DNA from: Amaurobius ferox
Lineage: Eukaryota; Arthropoda; Arachnida; Araneae; Amaurobiidae
Assembly (NCBI GenBank): GCA_951213105.1
Contig: OX578146.1
Coordinates: forward strand, 49,941,275-50,005,274
Length of the DNA: 64,000 bases
Direction of reading: 5' to 3'
Below the pieces are notes generated by a model that ran no database searches, was not told the DNA's origin, and saw nothing but the letters and a program-made list of their open reading frames with translations. The position numbers and the translations under genes were made by a program. Shown in pieces: positions 46,149 through 57,232 of this stretch (the first letter of the stretch is position 1; every line of letters begins with the position of its first letter).

Positions 46149-47265
46149 GAAATTTATTTCCCACTTTATGGTCCCCTTCCATTAAGTCATTAACTACTAA
46201 TTAATTTCCTTCTTTTAATTGCATGTGAGTGTCCCCTTAATCAGGTGTAGTGGTACGACTGTTTAATTGATCTCATTATCATTTAATTAGGTCCTTTGAG
46301 CAGTTGTATCACAACACGTATATAAAATATTGATAATTTCATTGTTTTATGACCATTTAGTATCATGTTTGTTTTCTTTCTCTTCCAGATTATTAGACCG
46401 AGGTGTGAAGCATGAAGCTTGCAATGGAAGTAGAGGCTGTGTAGATATTTTGAAAGCACGCCTGAATCGTCTTTTATCCAATAAAAATTATCTCTTTTCC
46501 CAGAAACTCACAAGCTTTATTCATAGAAGTGTCAATCAGTACCATCTTTCCGGATGGACCATCGGGGCCTGGGCCCCCTAATGGCGCAAATATATGTTCA
46601 TTAAAATTTATTAGAGGACGCAATCCCCTCCTTAAATTGCAGTGAATTTCTTTATGAAATATTTTTTAACTCTCTAAAGAGAGAAAATATATAGCACTTT
46701 AGAATAAAATATAATGATTTTCTGTTGAGGGGCTTTTTATAGGTTGGAAGCTAATGCTATGGGAAACAGGTTTTAAGCAGATTTTAACATCTTTTATTAT
46801 TGTTTAAAATTTCTATTTTTTTATTTTATTTATTTATTTTTACCTTTGGCACAGCGTTTACTGCACGGAGAGATGAAAAACATTTCTCTCGAGATAAATA
46901 GTTTAACAGTCACGTTGTTATTCTTATACTGCGAGTTTCAAAAGGGGCGTCGTAAAATCGGGAAAAAATACACACATTTTTATTTATTTATTTATTTATT
47001 TAAATATTTAGAAATCTAGAGAATGCAAATCCAGCAAATTGCTGAATGAAAGAAGCGGTGATTAAAGCTTGGAAAGTACCGTGTGATATCAGTCCGCGTG
47101 GGGTTTAAAATGTCAAACTAAAGTATCGGGTACCTTCATTATTTTTTATTTTTTAGTTAGCACACAGTTGAGTTTCAGTTCATTCAGAAGCAAACGCTTC
47201 ACCACCAAAAGTCGAATTCATTTGATCACTCTTGCTGCGCTAACCCTTTTTCTCCTTCTTCTTCT
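46149..47265. other. Unique DNA
   Basis: 46330-46581 has an 83-codon frame after an AG acceptor-like site (46388). I recognise nothing in it. A TTTA microsatellite lies at 46981-47006. No firm gene. Confidence 0.4.
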
Positions 47266-48422
47266 TCTTCGACCCAGACCGTCCGACCTACACGAAAGTG
47301 CAAGGTCTCTGCTTAAAGTGCTACCCGATTTAGAACGAAACTCAGTGGGGGCGGCATCCCCAAGACCGTACCCTCCTTCCCCAACCACCAACCTCTCGGA
47401 AGGATTTACGGACATACATACACTGGCGGAAAATAAAATCCCAACACCAAGAAGAAATTAGTTTAGAGTGTGTAAGTAGCATATTTATTCGATTAAAGTT
47501 TCAAGGTCACAGGTTAAAGTAGAGAAGAACCATTTCAAATGTGAAATGGTGGTACGTTAATAACCGCTGTAGTCGCCACGATTTTGAATGCAAGCATGCA
47601 AACGTGCATGCATTGTGCCGTACAGATGCCGTATGTCCTTTTGCTGGATGGAGTTTCATGCCTGTTGCACTTGGTCAGTCAAATCAGCAACGGTTAATGC
47701 TGGTTGTGGATGACGCTGGATTTGTCTTCCAATAATATCCCACACGTGCTCGATGGGAGAAAGATCTAGTGATCTCGCAAGCCAAGGCAACATGTCGACA
47801 CTGTAGAGCACGTTGGGTGACAACAGCGGTATGAGGACGCGCGTTATCATGTAAGAAAGCACCCTCTTGAATACTACTCATGAATGGCAGCACAGCCGGT
47901 TCAATCACCAGTCTGATGTACAAATTTGCTGTCAAGGTGCTTGGGGTAACGACGAGAGTGTTCCTGCTGTCATAGGAAACGGCTCCCCAGACCATAACTC
48001 CTGGTGTAGATCCACTGTGTCTACGCCGCAGACAGCTTGGTTCCAAGCGCTCACCTGGCATCCTTCTTACAAACATACGACCATCACTGGTACCAAGACA
48101 GAAACGGCTCTCATCTGAGAATACAACTGATCTACACTCCGCCCCCCCCCCCCCCCAATGAGCTCTAGCTTGACACCACTGACGTTGCAGATGGCAGTGA
48201 TTCAGAGTTAGTGGTATGAACGCTACAGGCCGTCTGGCTCGGAGCTGTCCCTCAAGTAATCGATTTCTTACAGTTCGCTGTGTCACTCTGGGGCCAACAG
48301 AAGCTCTAATTGGTGCTGCAGACGCAGTACGATCCACCACAGCCATGCGGCGAATACGACGGTCTTCCTTCTCAGTAGTGGCCCGTGTGCGGTCGGACCC
48401 CGGTCTTCTTGAGACAGTGCCC

Positions 48423-49090
48423 TCACAGCAAAGATCGTCACATATGTGACAGTGGGCGCGGTAGCCCATTGGTTAGCGCGCTGGAGTTGCACTCGATAGG
48501 CCCGGGTTCGATTCCAGCCACTGCCAAAACTGCCGCCGTGTTCATGCGGAGTACGATTACGTTAAACATGTGGGTCCGAAAGTCCTTCCGAGAGGTTGGT
48601 GGTAGGGGAAGGAGGGTACGGTCCCTGTGGATGCCTCCCCCACTGGGTTCCGGTCTAAATTGGGTGGCACTTCCCGACCGTCCAAACAGTTACCTTACAC
48701 CTTTCTGGTAGGTCGGACGGTCTGGGTTTCAACAACAACAACAACATATGTGACAGTGACGTTGTAGTCATTTGACACCTAGGTCACAATGTGACATCAT
48801 ATTTGTGACTTCTATGCGACATTACGTATTAGTAACTTTGTAACTTCATTGTGACTATATTTTGTGACGCTTCCATAACTTAATTAACACGTAACAATGT
48901 GACGACATTACAATGGCAATTACAATGTGACGTCACAAACAAGTTAATATGCGACGTCACAAACGACCATGAAAATGACCAAAATGACTTCGCTGTGACC
49001 TCAATATGACATTGCCGAGACGTACTGCGACGTCCCAAAGTCACAGTGTGACGTAAATCTTACATCACTGTGAAAAAAAAAATGCTGTTA
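48423..49090. mobile_element. GTGACG-rich MITE, copy 2 (inside Tc1)
   Basis: Inverted relative to 41899-42560, with ends TCACAGCAAAGATCGTCACA and TGAAAAAAAAAATGCTGTTA. GTGCC flanks it on both sides (near 48417 and 49093). It interrupts the Tc1 transposase codons between WSREG and TVSRRPGS, so its boundaries are confirmed by the disrupted gene. Confidence 0.8.
48454..48743 (+). mobile_element. SINE inside the MITE, with 14-bp TSD
   Basis: Full-length SINE (GGGCGCGGTAGCCCATTGG head, B box GGTTCGATTCC, (CAA)n tail). It is flanked by ACATATGTGACAGT at 48440-48453 and 48744-48757. The site differs from the SINE site in MITE copy 1, so the two insertions are independent. Confidence 0.95.
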
Positions 49091-49438
49091 GGGTGCCTTC
49101 CCGTGACCACTGCTGCCAACAATCATGCACAGTGGATAGATACATCCCTGTCAAGTCTTTCTGCAATATCGCGGAAAGAAAATCCACCTTCTCGTAGCCC
49201 CATTATACGGCCTCGTTCAAACTCACTAAGCTGCTGATACTGCCTTCTTTGTATCCTTAAAGCATTCTTGACTCAAACCTAGCTCACAACGTCCAATCCG
49301 GACGATAAATAACGCTCACGAAGTTTACATCGCGTATTTAAAGCAAATGTGATTTTCATGATCATAGTGGCCCTACTAGCGCCACTCTTATTCGTCTAGC
49401 GCGAAATTTGAATAGGCATCATCTTTCATATGTGGAAA

Positions 49439-49485
49439 CCCCAGGCCGTCCGACTCATCCAGAGGACATGAGTAACTATTAGATG
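49439..49485 (-). mobile_element. SINE tail fragment in Tc1
   Basis: AACCCCAGGCCGTCCGACTC and ATCCAGAGGACATGAGTAAC are the inverted end of the SINE subfamily seen at 58429-58482. Truncated; TSD not found. Confidence 0.6.
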
Positions 49486-49678
49486 TGCAAAAACGCGCCT
49501 CCCAAATTTCGTTTATCTGGCACAACTCTTTCTTTGTGTTGGGATTTTATTTTCCGTCAGTGTATTTAAAATGCTCGTACTCCACATGAACACTAGGAGA
49601 GTTTGGGCAGGCCGGAAATTGAACTCGGGTCATCCGAGTGCAATCATCGCGCGCTAACCACTGGGCTGCCCCACCCCC

Positions 49679-50138
49679 TTGTGTCAACCCTTGTCAAAAG
49701 CCACAATAAATCATAGCTTGAAAATCCCTTTGACATAAATCCATGTTTTATCACCACCTTATTAACTTCAAAACGACGCAGTAAAAATAATTTTACAGCA
49801 TTTCTCATTCTTTAACAATCAATGTTCACGTGAAAAATCAAATTTTGAAAATTCATATTCGCTGAAGCCTGTTATTTTTAGTATTGCCGCATTCTAAATC
49901 TTTATTGTTGGCCCTCGTACAAGTAGATCTAAATACTGTGGAATATGAATGTATGAGAAAGTCGAGTGGAGACGTGCAATCCAAATATTATAATGAATTA
50001 CCCAACGTTGCCCGGGTGCTAAATAAGCGCCCACTATATAATAATACGATTAATGCGAATTCTACTAATACTACTAAATAATACAAACACCGAAACCCGT
50101 TTTGACTTCTTATAAAAACGCGAAGAGATAGATATACA
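49679..50138. other. Unique DNA
   Basis: No gene or repeat recognised; the 65-codon frame at 49884-50081 has no family signature. Confidence 0.4.
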
Positions 50139-50360
50139 GGGTGTCCCAAAAAGATTGAAACGCGCTTTAATTCTTTACCTGTTTGGAGATAAGTGGGCAA
50201 TTTAAACTGCAAAAATGTTAAAAGTAAGGTAGGAAATAAGACTACGTTAATGAAATAGTCCTCCCATTCATTTTCAAAAAGTTACACTTTTTAAATTTTT
50301 ATACGACCCCCTTAGACAAATTCGGTCAATCAGAAAATTTTTATTTTTAATGCAACAGGA
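50139..50360 (+). mobile_element. Mariner-like element, one end
   Basis: TATACAGGGTGTCCCAAAAA at a TA, the typical start of mariner/IS630-like TIRs in arthropods. It differs from the element at 467-1066 beyond the first bases. No matching opposite end was found within the next 1 kb; treated as a truncated copy. Confidence 0.5.
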
Positions 50361-50372
50361 TCATTAAAAAAA

Positions 50373-50665
50373 ACTTTTATTAAGACACGTGAGACATGTA
50401 AAGCTCCCGTTTACAGAAAAAGACCAATATAAATAAATGAACATATATAAATAAAATAAATGAACATATATAAATGAACATATATAAAAAATATAAATAA
50501 ATGAACATATATAAATAAATTGTTTATTAGCTAATGGGTGACAAATATGAACTACAATATAGTAAAACTGATCAATGTCCAACATCAGTCCGAAGTCATG
50601 CAAACTTTTATTGAAACACGTGGGACATATAAATCTCCAGTTTACAGAAAATGACCCATATATCA
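50373..50665. repeat. Direct 60-bp repeats around an AAATAAATGAAC microsatellite
   Basis: AACTTTTATTAAGACACGTG and TTTACAGAAAAAGACC (50373-50430) recur as AACTTTTATTGAAACACGTG and TTTACAGAAAATGACC (50603-50655). In between, ATATAAATAAATGAACAT is repeated about five times. Confidence 0.75.
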
Positions 50666-51400
50666 GATCACTTAAAAAATGCAAATTTCGTCGTATTTAA
50701 AAATATATAATCTTATATTAGCCAGACATCCACTTTTTCTTGAATAAGCATTGCCATGTATTTACATTCCCTTATAATTTATCCTCTATGTTTTCTTTTA
50801 TCATTTGCCCCATTATTTTGTAGCTCTTACAGTAGAACATCACCTTTTATGGCCTTTTCGCATTACTAGTTATTTCTCACGATTGGCAACAGCAGTTCTC
50901 AATTTTTATTTTTTGCGATTGGCAACATTAGTCTCTTCATTCAAGGTTCCAGTGGATCAGACATATGCAGTGTTTTTTCAGGTATTCTTGTTTCCTATCT
51001 TTTTCAATCTTTATGCATGTAGTCCAAGTTATCAGTGTTTATAGATATAATCTATCACTGATATCAGAAATATGCATTTTGTGTTCATTTTGATAAAATA
51101 CTTGGACTTGAAGAAGAGTTTAATCGAAATGCATATTTCATTTATTTAGGCCTACTGCTTATCCACGTGTATAACTTTAATGCTTGGATTTTATTTGATT
51201 TTCTATTACCGATTCCATTCCGTTTACATTTGATGATTATCTTCAGCTTGATGACTAGAAATTTCCATTTTACTTTCCACTTGATTGATGATTCTTTATT
51301 TAATACTTCTTTATTTAATCATTTTATTAGTTACGCATATTTTAATGTTAGGGTTCTAGAGTTACAACTTCTGTATTCTTTCATTGGATTTTCAAACTAT
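50666..51400. other. Unique AT-rich DNA
   Basis: Short frames at 50805-51044 and 51167-51538 have no recognisable motif. The second reads into a TA tract, so neither is supported as a gene. Confidence 0.4.
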
Positions 51401-51401
51401 T

Positions 51402-51407
51402 ATTATG

Positions 51408-51440
<33 letters not shown>

Positions 51441-51451
51441 ATTTTTTTTAC

Positions 51452-51483
<32 letters not shown>
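51402..51483. repeat. TA microsatellite
   Basis: Two long TA tracts separated by AATTTTTTTTACCC. Confidence 0.95.
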
Positions 51484-51486
<3 letters not shown>

Positions 51487-52384
51487 TGATTCGGCCCACG
51501 GATTCTATTTAAACATTGTTGGAAAGAGAGCTCTTTGATGTTTTCGGAGGTGTTTAGATGGAAAAATCTGTGATAATAATTTCGCTGGCCATGGAACCGA
51601 TTTGTGTGGAAATGCTAAAACATAAAATGGCTAAAAAAACTAATTCGAAATTTAAAACATCTGATGTGGGCAGCACACGACTTTCCCGTCGGACTTAAAT
51701 CCATACTCATTTTAAATGCATACTTATTTGAAATGACACTGAATTTGCCTTTTTAATTCCATTTTCGTTTTCATTTGGTAACTGGACGTATTTTCAAAGG
51801 CGGCGTAGCGAAAATGCGAAGAAAAAATATCTCCAGAACGGCTAAGCCCAGAGTAATGAGGTTGGTCTTATTCTTTTTATCGTCAAAAAGTGCGTATAAA
51901 ACGAGCATTTAATGGATACATTTGAGCATACGTTGGCATTTAATTTAGAATTTGATGAGTTTTGAGGGCCATTTTGGAAATAACGGCATGTTCTTTTTTC
52001 CCGAATTGTACCAAAATTTAATCAGCACCAGTGACTTATCTACCAAATTTTGTGAAATTTGGTCAATTAGTTTGTTTCTTAACTGCAGTGGATATATGCG
52101 AATTTTGTGAGCCATTTCGGAAAAAAAGGCAGTTTTTTTATCTCGAATTGCACCAAAATCTAATCAGCACCTTTGTCACCCACAAGTGACTTACCAAATT
52201 TTATTAAATTCGGTTAATTAGTTTTTCATTTGGAGTGGATACATGCATTGCACAGACAGACAGACACGCACACAGACGTCACGCTAAAAATAGCTTTTTC
52301 GTGCTCTATAGGTCCCAAAACGTGTAGATCAGTCAAAAACTCGAGTTGCTATTTTCGACATGATTCCAATACTTCCCTATACAT

Positions 52385-53314
52385 CATGGGCGGCAAATAG
52401 GGGGCGCGAGGGGACGCGGTTGCGCCCCCAAATTTTTCTTATTCTGGACCAAAACTGAAAAGGCGTAAAAAAATCCCAAGCGAATTCGGTGAAAAAAATC
52501 CCCAAGGTGATAAAAATCCCCATGATGATGTTACATCATATCACAGAATCAATATTCAATATGACATTATAGATTCAGTATCTAATGAAATTGAGACAAG
52601 ATTTAATGAGAACAATATATCCATTTTGTTTGCCCTTAGTTCAGTATTATCCGAATCAGATGTCGGAAAAGAAAAAGTTTCAACCATATGCAAAGTATAT
52701 AACTTCCAGAAAGAGGAATTGCTATGCGAATTGCGACTGTTTTATTCAATGGTGAAAAATGTAAACATAGACCATCCCAATTTTAAAAGTCGCATGGATT
52801 ATTTTAAAGAGCGGAATTTAAAAAATGTGTTTCCTGTCATAACATTATTAGTTAAATTGTTTTTGACTGTGCCAATCAGCTCAGACAGTTGTGAAAGGTC
52901 TTTTCCGTGTCTCAGGAGGATGAAAAATTATTTTCGCAGTACAATGGTACAAGAAAGACTTTCATCTTTAACTATTTTAGCTATAGAACAAGATATACCA
53001 CTGGATTATGATGATATTGTAACAAAATTTTCTCTTCATCCAGACTCTAAGAACCGGCGTTTAAACCTTCAATAACAAGTAAATAAATATAGATATTTGT
53101 ATTTAGAAAAAATATGTTAACAACAATTATGTTAACACAATTATGTACAAAAATTATGTTAACAACATTTATTTTTCTCAACATCAATTCAATTTTGTGA
53201 TCCCTTCCCCCTTTCCCCCCTTCCCCCCTGTTAACAAACATTTTATTTATTTCATATTGTGGATTTTCATACAAATCTCGCACCCCCAAATGGAATGCTG
53301 AAATGCCGCCCCTG
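52385..53314 (+). mobile_element. hAT-family transposon, internally deleted
   Basis: Terminal inverted repeats CATGGGCGGCA and TGCCGCCCCTG (10 of 11 matching). The 8-bp target duplication CTATACAT (52377-52384, 53315-53322) is diagnostic for hAT. Only about 930 bp remain, against several kb for an autonomous copy. A single open frame fills most of it. Confidence 0.9.
52401..53075 (+). CDS. hAT transposase remnant with C-terminal dimerisation domain
   Basis: An uninterrupted frame of 224 codons runs from just after TAG at 52398-52400 to TAA at 53073-53075, across almost the whole element. The first Met is codon 135 (52803) unless a non-AUG or upstream spliced start is used. Early residues SGPKLKRRKKIPSEFGEK look like the N-terminal part of such transposases. 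From about codon 150, FPVITLLVKLFLTVPISSDS then CERSFPCLRRMKNYFRSTM and QERLSSLTILAIEQDI form the hAT C-terminal dimerisation domain (hATC), close to ZMYM1-like proteins. The RNase-H-like catalytic core is missing, apparently by an in-frame deletion. It cannot be an active transposase; a retained dimerisation role is only speculation. Confidence 0.7.
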   Translation, partial: GARGDAVAPPNFSYSGPKLKRRKKIPSEFGEKNPQGDKNPHDDVTSYHRINIQYDIIDSVSNEIETRFNENNISILFALSSVLSESDVGKEKVSTICKVYNFQKEELLCELRLFYSMVKNVNIDHPNFKSRMDYFKERNLKNVFPVITLLVKLFLTVPISSDSCERSFPCLRRMKNYFRSTMVQERLSSLTILAIEQDIPLDYDDIVTKFSLHPDSKNRRLNLQ

Positions 53315-53554
53315 CTATACATTATCATGTATTGCAGGGAAAGTAAAAATAAAGCGAGGTGTGCCTTCACGATTTCTCGCAACAGACCGCACACACAGAG
53401 AGACAGACATAAACACGCACAGACAGATAGACAGACACAAATACACATTTACGCACACCGATATTCATTTATTATTTATGTAAGATATTATTTTGTGGAA
53501 TGGTAGACTGTAACTCATTTCCCTCAAAATATATTACGCATGCGCAAGAAAACA

Positions 53555-53602
53555 AATTTGAGTCTGCAGGAAAATCATGTGGCGCCCGTATCATATTTTT
53601 TT
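53555..53602 (+). mobile_element. HINE family B end fragment
   Basis: GAGTCTGCAGGAAAATCATG and TGGCGCCCGTATCATATTTTT match the non-hairpin end of family B with a few changes. Confidence 0.55.
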
Positions 53603-54204
53603 TTACAGGACAGCAGAGCATGGTAATGAATTAATTCAATCTCAGCATTAAGAAGAAAAATATATTTTTCGAGTCGAATGTTAAATTGGAGCAGATGGAT
53701 GAATATTTATATGAGATAGTATCTCAAGGTCTCTCTTCTGAAGTTGGGAAGAAACTGCGTACCTGCCAGAAAATATTTTTCTTTTCAAATATTTCATTTG
53801 ATAAATGGGACCTGTACCTGTTGATCTATTTAGAGAATTTTCATTTTAAATGTTATCTTTGAAAAAAAATATCTTTGAAATGCACTGAATGTTTATATCC
53901 ACTAGTCAAACCTCGCGGATACTGTTTCCTATAATTTATTTCAAAAACCGCTTTATTCATGGGATATGTCCCGTATAATGACAAAATCATTACAATTGAA
54001 TAGCGTTTTGTTTTAAGTAATAAAATATGAAACACAAAACACTTTTTTTTCACAAAAAGATGTAAAGATACGTACGACAAGAAGTGCTTCTTTCAGGCAT
54101 ACATTCGACCCCCCTCCCAATACATTTTATGTTAATCTAGATTCAATGACAACATTTAGATATATTTTACAGAGTCCACTTCGACGACAAGAGGTTGCTA
54201 TTTC
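53603..54204. other. Unique DNA
   Basis: AT-rich with no recognisable gene or repeat; the 75-codon minus-strand frame at 53853-54080 has no signature. Confidence 0.4.
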
Positions 54205-54276
54205 GTCCCCGTAGCTCAATGGTAGAGCGCCGGCTGGCCAGTTCGAAGACTCAGGGTTTGATTCCCGGTTGGGGCA
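54205..54276 (+). tRNA. tRNA-like sequence, probably pseudogene or SINE head
   Basis: 72 nt laid out as in a tRNA: a GTCCCCG / TTGGGGC acceptor, TA at positions 8-9, a perfect D arm GCTCAATGGTAGAGC and a T arm CAGGGTTTGATTCCCGG with a B-box-like loop. The anticodon arm pairs poorly (CCGGC against TTCGA) and the loop TGGCCAG lacks U33. The acceptor has one mismatch. No amino-acid identity can be given. No SINE body or TSD was identified downstream. Confidence 0.45.
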
Positions 54277-54729
54277 GCAAGACTCTTTACAATGTATATA
54301 AGGTAAGTAGCAAAATTGCCTCCCCCTCCTCCAAAGTTTCAATCGCCCCCCCCCCCTCCCCGGCTAAAAATTTCTGAAAGAAACACTGACTACAAGTATT
54401 TTATAAACGATATGCGGAAAAATTAAAAAGATATTGAAATTCTGTACTGGCTAATTAATAAACTTATATAGCATACAAGACACGGTCAAACAGTAATCAC
54501 TACCTTAATAATCCAAAAATAAAATCCGATTTAATAAAGTAAACTGCTGTACAAAAGCTGAGCGTGGCAATGAATAACTACCGTACATACTTCATTAAGT
54601 GAACCGAGGGAGAGGGGATTTTATTTTATGTAAGAACCTTCATGAATAATTGAGACAAGACTAAAATTTAGATATAAAATTTAAATTATGCATGTGTGTA
54701 GTCTATGTATGTGTATAAGGATTGAGGGG
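54277..54729. other. Unique DNA
   Basis: Contains a C-rich stretch CCCCCTCCTCC (54322) and CCCCCCCCCC near 54345. No gene. Confidence 0.4.
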
Positions 54730-54930
54730 CTTGCGCCCCTCAAGTCCCTCATTGATAACAAAATGGTTTATCCCTCAATGATAAAAAAATAGTATGTCCC
54801 TCAATGATAACAAAATGGTGTATCTTTCAATAATAAGGAAATGATATGTACCTCGATGATAACAAAATGGTATGTCCTTTAATGATACTAAAGTGGTATG
54901 TCCCTCAATAATAACAAAATGGTGTTTAAG
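54730..54930. repeat. ~27-bp minisatellite
   Basis: About seven copies of GTCCCTCAATGATAACAAAA plus TGGTAT with substitutions, next to TTGCGCCCCTCAAGTCCCTC. Confidence 0.85.
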
Positions 54931-55304
54931 CATGTATGACATCTAATCACTTGAACGCTAAGTGCTGGTACAGCAATTTCACTAACTAAAATCTCACTGA
55001 AATCAACTTTAACTCACTAAAATCTCATTTAATACGCCAGCAAAACGCTAGCTTATTATATGAGATTTTATTTTTCAACTATTAGGATAATGAATCATGT
55101 ATGCTATATAAGTTATTACTTAACCAATACAGCATTTCAATATTTTCTTAATTTTTCTGTATATCTTTTATGAAATACTTAGAGCACGTTTATTTACAAT
55201 TTTTCTTGGAAAAAAAAGTTTTATGTTTGATTTCATACTTTTTTGAGAAACCTTATTTAAAATACTTGGCACTGAGACGCTACCGCATTCTCCCCCCCCC
55301 CCCC

Positions 55305-55490
55305 CCCTACTCAGACCATCTGACCTACCCAAAAGTGTAAGTAAGGTAACTGTTTGAACGGCCGGAACAGTCCCACCCAATTTAGACGGAAACCCAATGG
55401 GGTAGCAATCGCAGAGAACCGTACCATCGATCCCCACACCCATCACTCCCCCGATGGTGTCTCGGACCTACAGATTTAACTTGCCCATAT
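55305..55490 (-). mobile_element. SINE, diverged and head-truncated
   Basis: Inverted blocks CTCAGACCATCTGACCTACC, CCCACCCAATTTAGACGGAA and CTCGGACCTACAGATTTAAC. The tRNA-like head is missing. A poly-C run (55291-55307) stands in place of the tail. Confidence 0.7.
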
Positions 55491-57182
55491 CCCTACTATC
55501 CATTGCGCTCCTACTATCCACAGATATATATGCGAGCCATATACCACAAGATATTCATTATTATCAAATGAGTCAATGCAGACACGTCTATTTATTTAGT
55601 CGCTATTTATTTGGTCCATTTATAGCACGTCTATTTATATGGTCTACGAAAATTTGAAAATTTTTAAAAAGGAAACGCGGTTAACTGAAAAATGGTGCTC
55701 CTTCAGATGAGGTGCTTGAAGCGGTCAATTCATCCTCTTCATAACCAGTGACGAAGCGTCAGGGAAGACAAGTAGACAATGTCTATCCAAATAACTTACA
55801 ACCCAGTAACTTTTGTTTTAATTATATATTACGCGAAATAAATGTATAAAATATGTTAAGGGCGATTCTGACATATTTTTGCTTCGACAGGCGCCACTTT
55901 CTTAAATGTTGTTGGCATCTTGTTCAAGACAGACACATCTCGAAATGTCTATCCTGGTAGGTGATATTGCATTGAGATTGGAACTAAAGAAGCAACTTTA
56001 CTGAAGTATCTTAACTGCCATATATGCCAGGGTAGACCTGTTTAAGCTGTGGGAATTTTTGTAGGACTGAAGATTCCCTTTTCGGGAGTTCTTTATTTTT
56101 TTCTGAATCATTTCGTTTCCGCAAACATAGTGTTTATTGGCTGAAGACTCTCGAGAGTCATTTAGAAAGTTAATGGCAAAATTCGATTTAGAAAAATTAA
56201 ATGTTAAAGACTTTGACATTTTTGATACGTTTGGAATTTTTCTATGGGAATTGTAAGTAAACTTTTAAAAGGAAAGCTCGGTGAGTGGTAGTTTTATTTT
56301 CGTATTTGTTTTCCTTGACATTTACATCAAGTCAAAAAATAGTTTCTCTTGCATTGTGTTTTCCGGCGTATAACGTTTATCAATCAAGAAAAAAACATAA
56401 ACAAAAAAAAATGTGCAAAGCCAGAGTCCTACAGTAATAGAATTGAAAAATGTTATTAATTTATTTTCATTGCATTTCAGTGATTATATTTTATTTTATT
56501 CGTAACCTTGTTAAAGTACACAGCATGAAACATTTTTTTCGTTTTAATTTCGGTCCTTGGTTTAATGTGTCCCAAATTATTTTATCACCCTTCACCACTG
56601 CTCATGATAAATCCATCACTGCTCATGAGGAAGAGGGGACGGTCCTAGTAACTGACTCAAAATCATTTCTGATTCCTTCACATCAACAATTTCAGCATTC
56701 AATTTGAAGACAGTCCCGATATTTAATCCTACTTACTCAGTTACTCATTACTATTCCATCGAAGAATTATACCTTCTCTAATCCCAGAATGGGAAGAAAA
56801 AAAAGGAAAAAGAAAAATGGACCTGCTTTGGTTACGAACGACATTCCTCCTGTCCGTTTGCTCGTTCATTTCGTTCTTATTTGGAATGCCCGCGTCTTCT
56901 CCAAACACACAGAACACAAGACGCAGTAAATTAATGAGACTAGTTGTCATGCGTTCTCCGCTTTCAGTCATCTAATATCAATTGAGGAAAAGTTTGTTGG
57001 AATGTTTTCCTCCTTTGTAATGAAATAACGTAAATCGTGTTTCTATTGCACAGTAAGAAACTAATTATAATATATTGTTTAGGAAAGTATCTTTCAATTG
57101 GTTCTATTTCACTATTTATAAGTATGGAAACCACGTCTACAAATATTTTTTAAATATTTTCTAGCAAAGACTACACATTTAG
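55491..57182. other. 1.7 kb without recognisable features
   Basis: No repeat family of this window and no identifiable gene. Small frames (55454-55657, 55998-56219, 56450-56707, 56741-56971) show no domains. Splice-like signals occur only at chance level by eye. Confidence 0.45.
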
Positions 57183-57232
57183 TAAACTGTATTTAAAAAC
57201 ACCATTAATAACGTACACAAAGCAGGGCCGTA

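Larger units (their letters stand above)
47557..49264 (-). pseudogene. Tc1 transposase, broken
   Basis: Would bind the inverted repeats and catalyse cut-and-paste transposition at TA. Reading leftwards: 49264-49100 encodes the N-terminal helix-turn-helix (SEFERGRIMGLREGG, FRDIAERLDRDVS), broken by a frameshift near 49140. The MITE at 48423-49090 splits the next part. 48420-47860 encodes the linker and catalytic core, with VVFSDESRFCLG (first Asp) and FLHDNARPHTA (second Asp). A frameshift near 47860 leads to SLDLSPIEHVWDIIGRQ (Glu) in another frame. The C-terminus ends in TAA (47557-47559) after one internal TGA. A run of C at 48139-48155 also lies in the core. All three catalytic residues persist but the gene cannot be translated whole. 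Confidence 0.9.
47421..49562 (-). mobile_element. Tc1-family transposon with MITE and SINE inside
   Basis: Ends are CACTGGCGGAAAATAAAATC plus CCAACAC and the complement GTGTTGGGATTTTATTTTCC plus GTCAGTG, flanked by TA on both sides (47419-47420, 49563-49564). The element encodes a DD34E-type transposase on the minus strand, now broken. Without the MITE at 48423-49090 it would be about 1.5 kb, the usual Tc1 size. A SINE tail fragment (49439-49485) lies near its right end. Confidence 0.9.
47266..49678 (-). mobile_element. SINE split by a Tc1 insertion
   Basis: Reverse SINE: 47266-47420 (CGACCCAGACCGTCCGACCT to ACGGACATACATA) resumes at 49563-49678 (TTTAAAATGCTCGTACTCCA to GCTGCCCCACCCCC). Uninterrupted copies read ACGGACCCACATATTTAACG at this point. 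The Tc1 therefore entered a TA inside the SINE body. Confidence 0.85.
51658..53347 (-). mobile_element. HINE family B copy interrupted by hAT
   Basis: Starts TCTGATGTGGGCAGCACACG and ACTTTCCCGTCGGACTTAAA. It continues through CAGACAGACAGACACGCACA to ACTTCCCTATACAT, where the hAT element enters. It resumes after it as TATCATGTATTGCAGGGAAA plus GTAAAAA. The hAT thus sits in the terminal hairpin loop of B. Confidence 0.8.

Noticed and set aside
46330..46581. 83-codon frame after an acceptor-like AG
   Set aside because: No recognisable family, no partner exon; one plausible splice signal is not enough.
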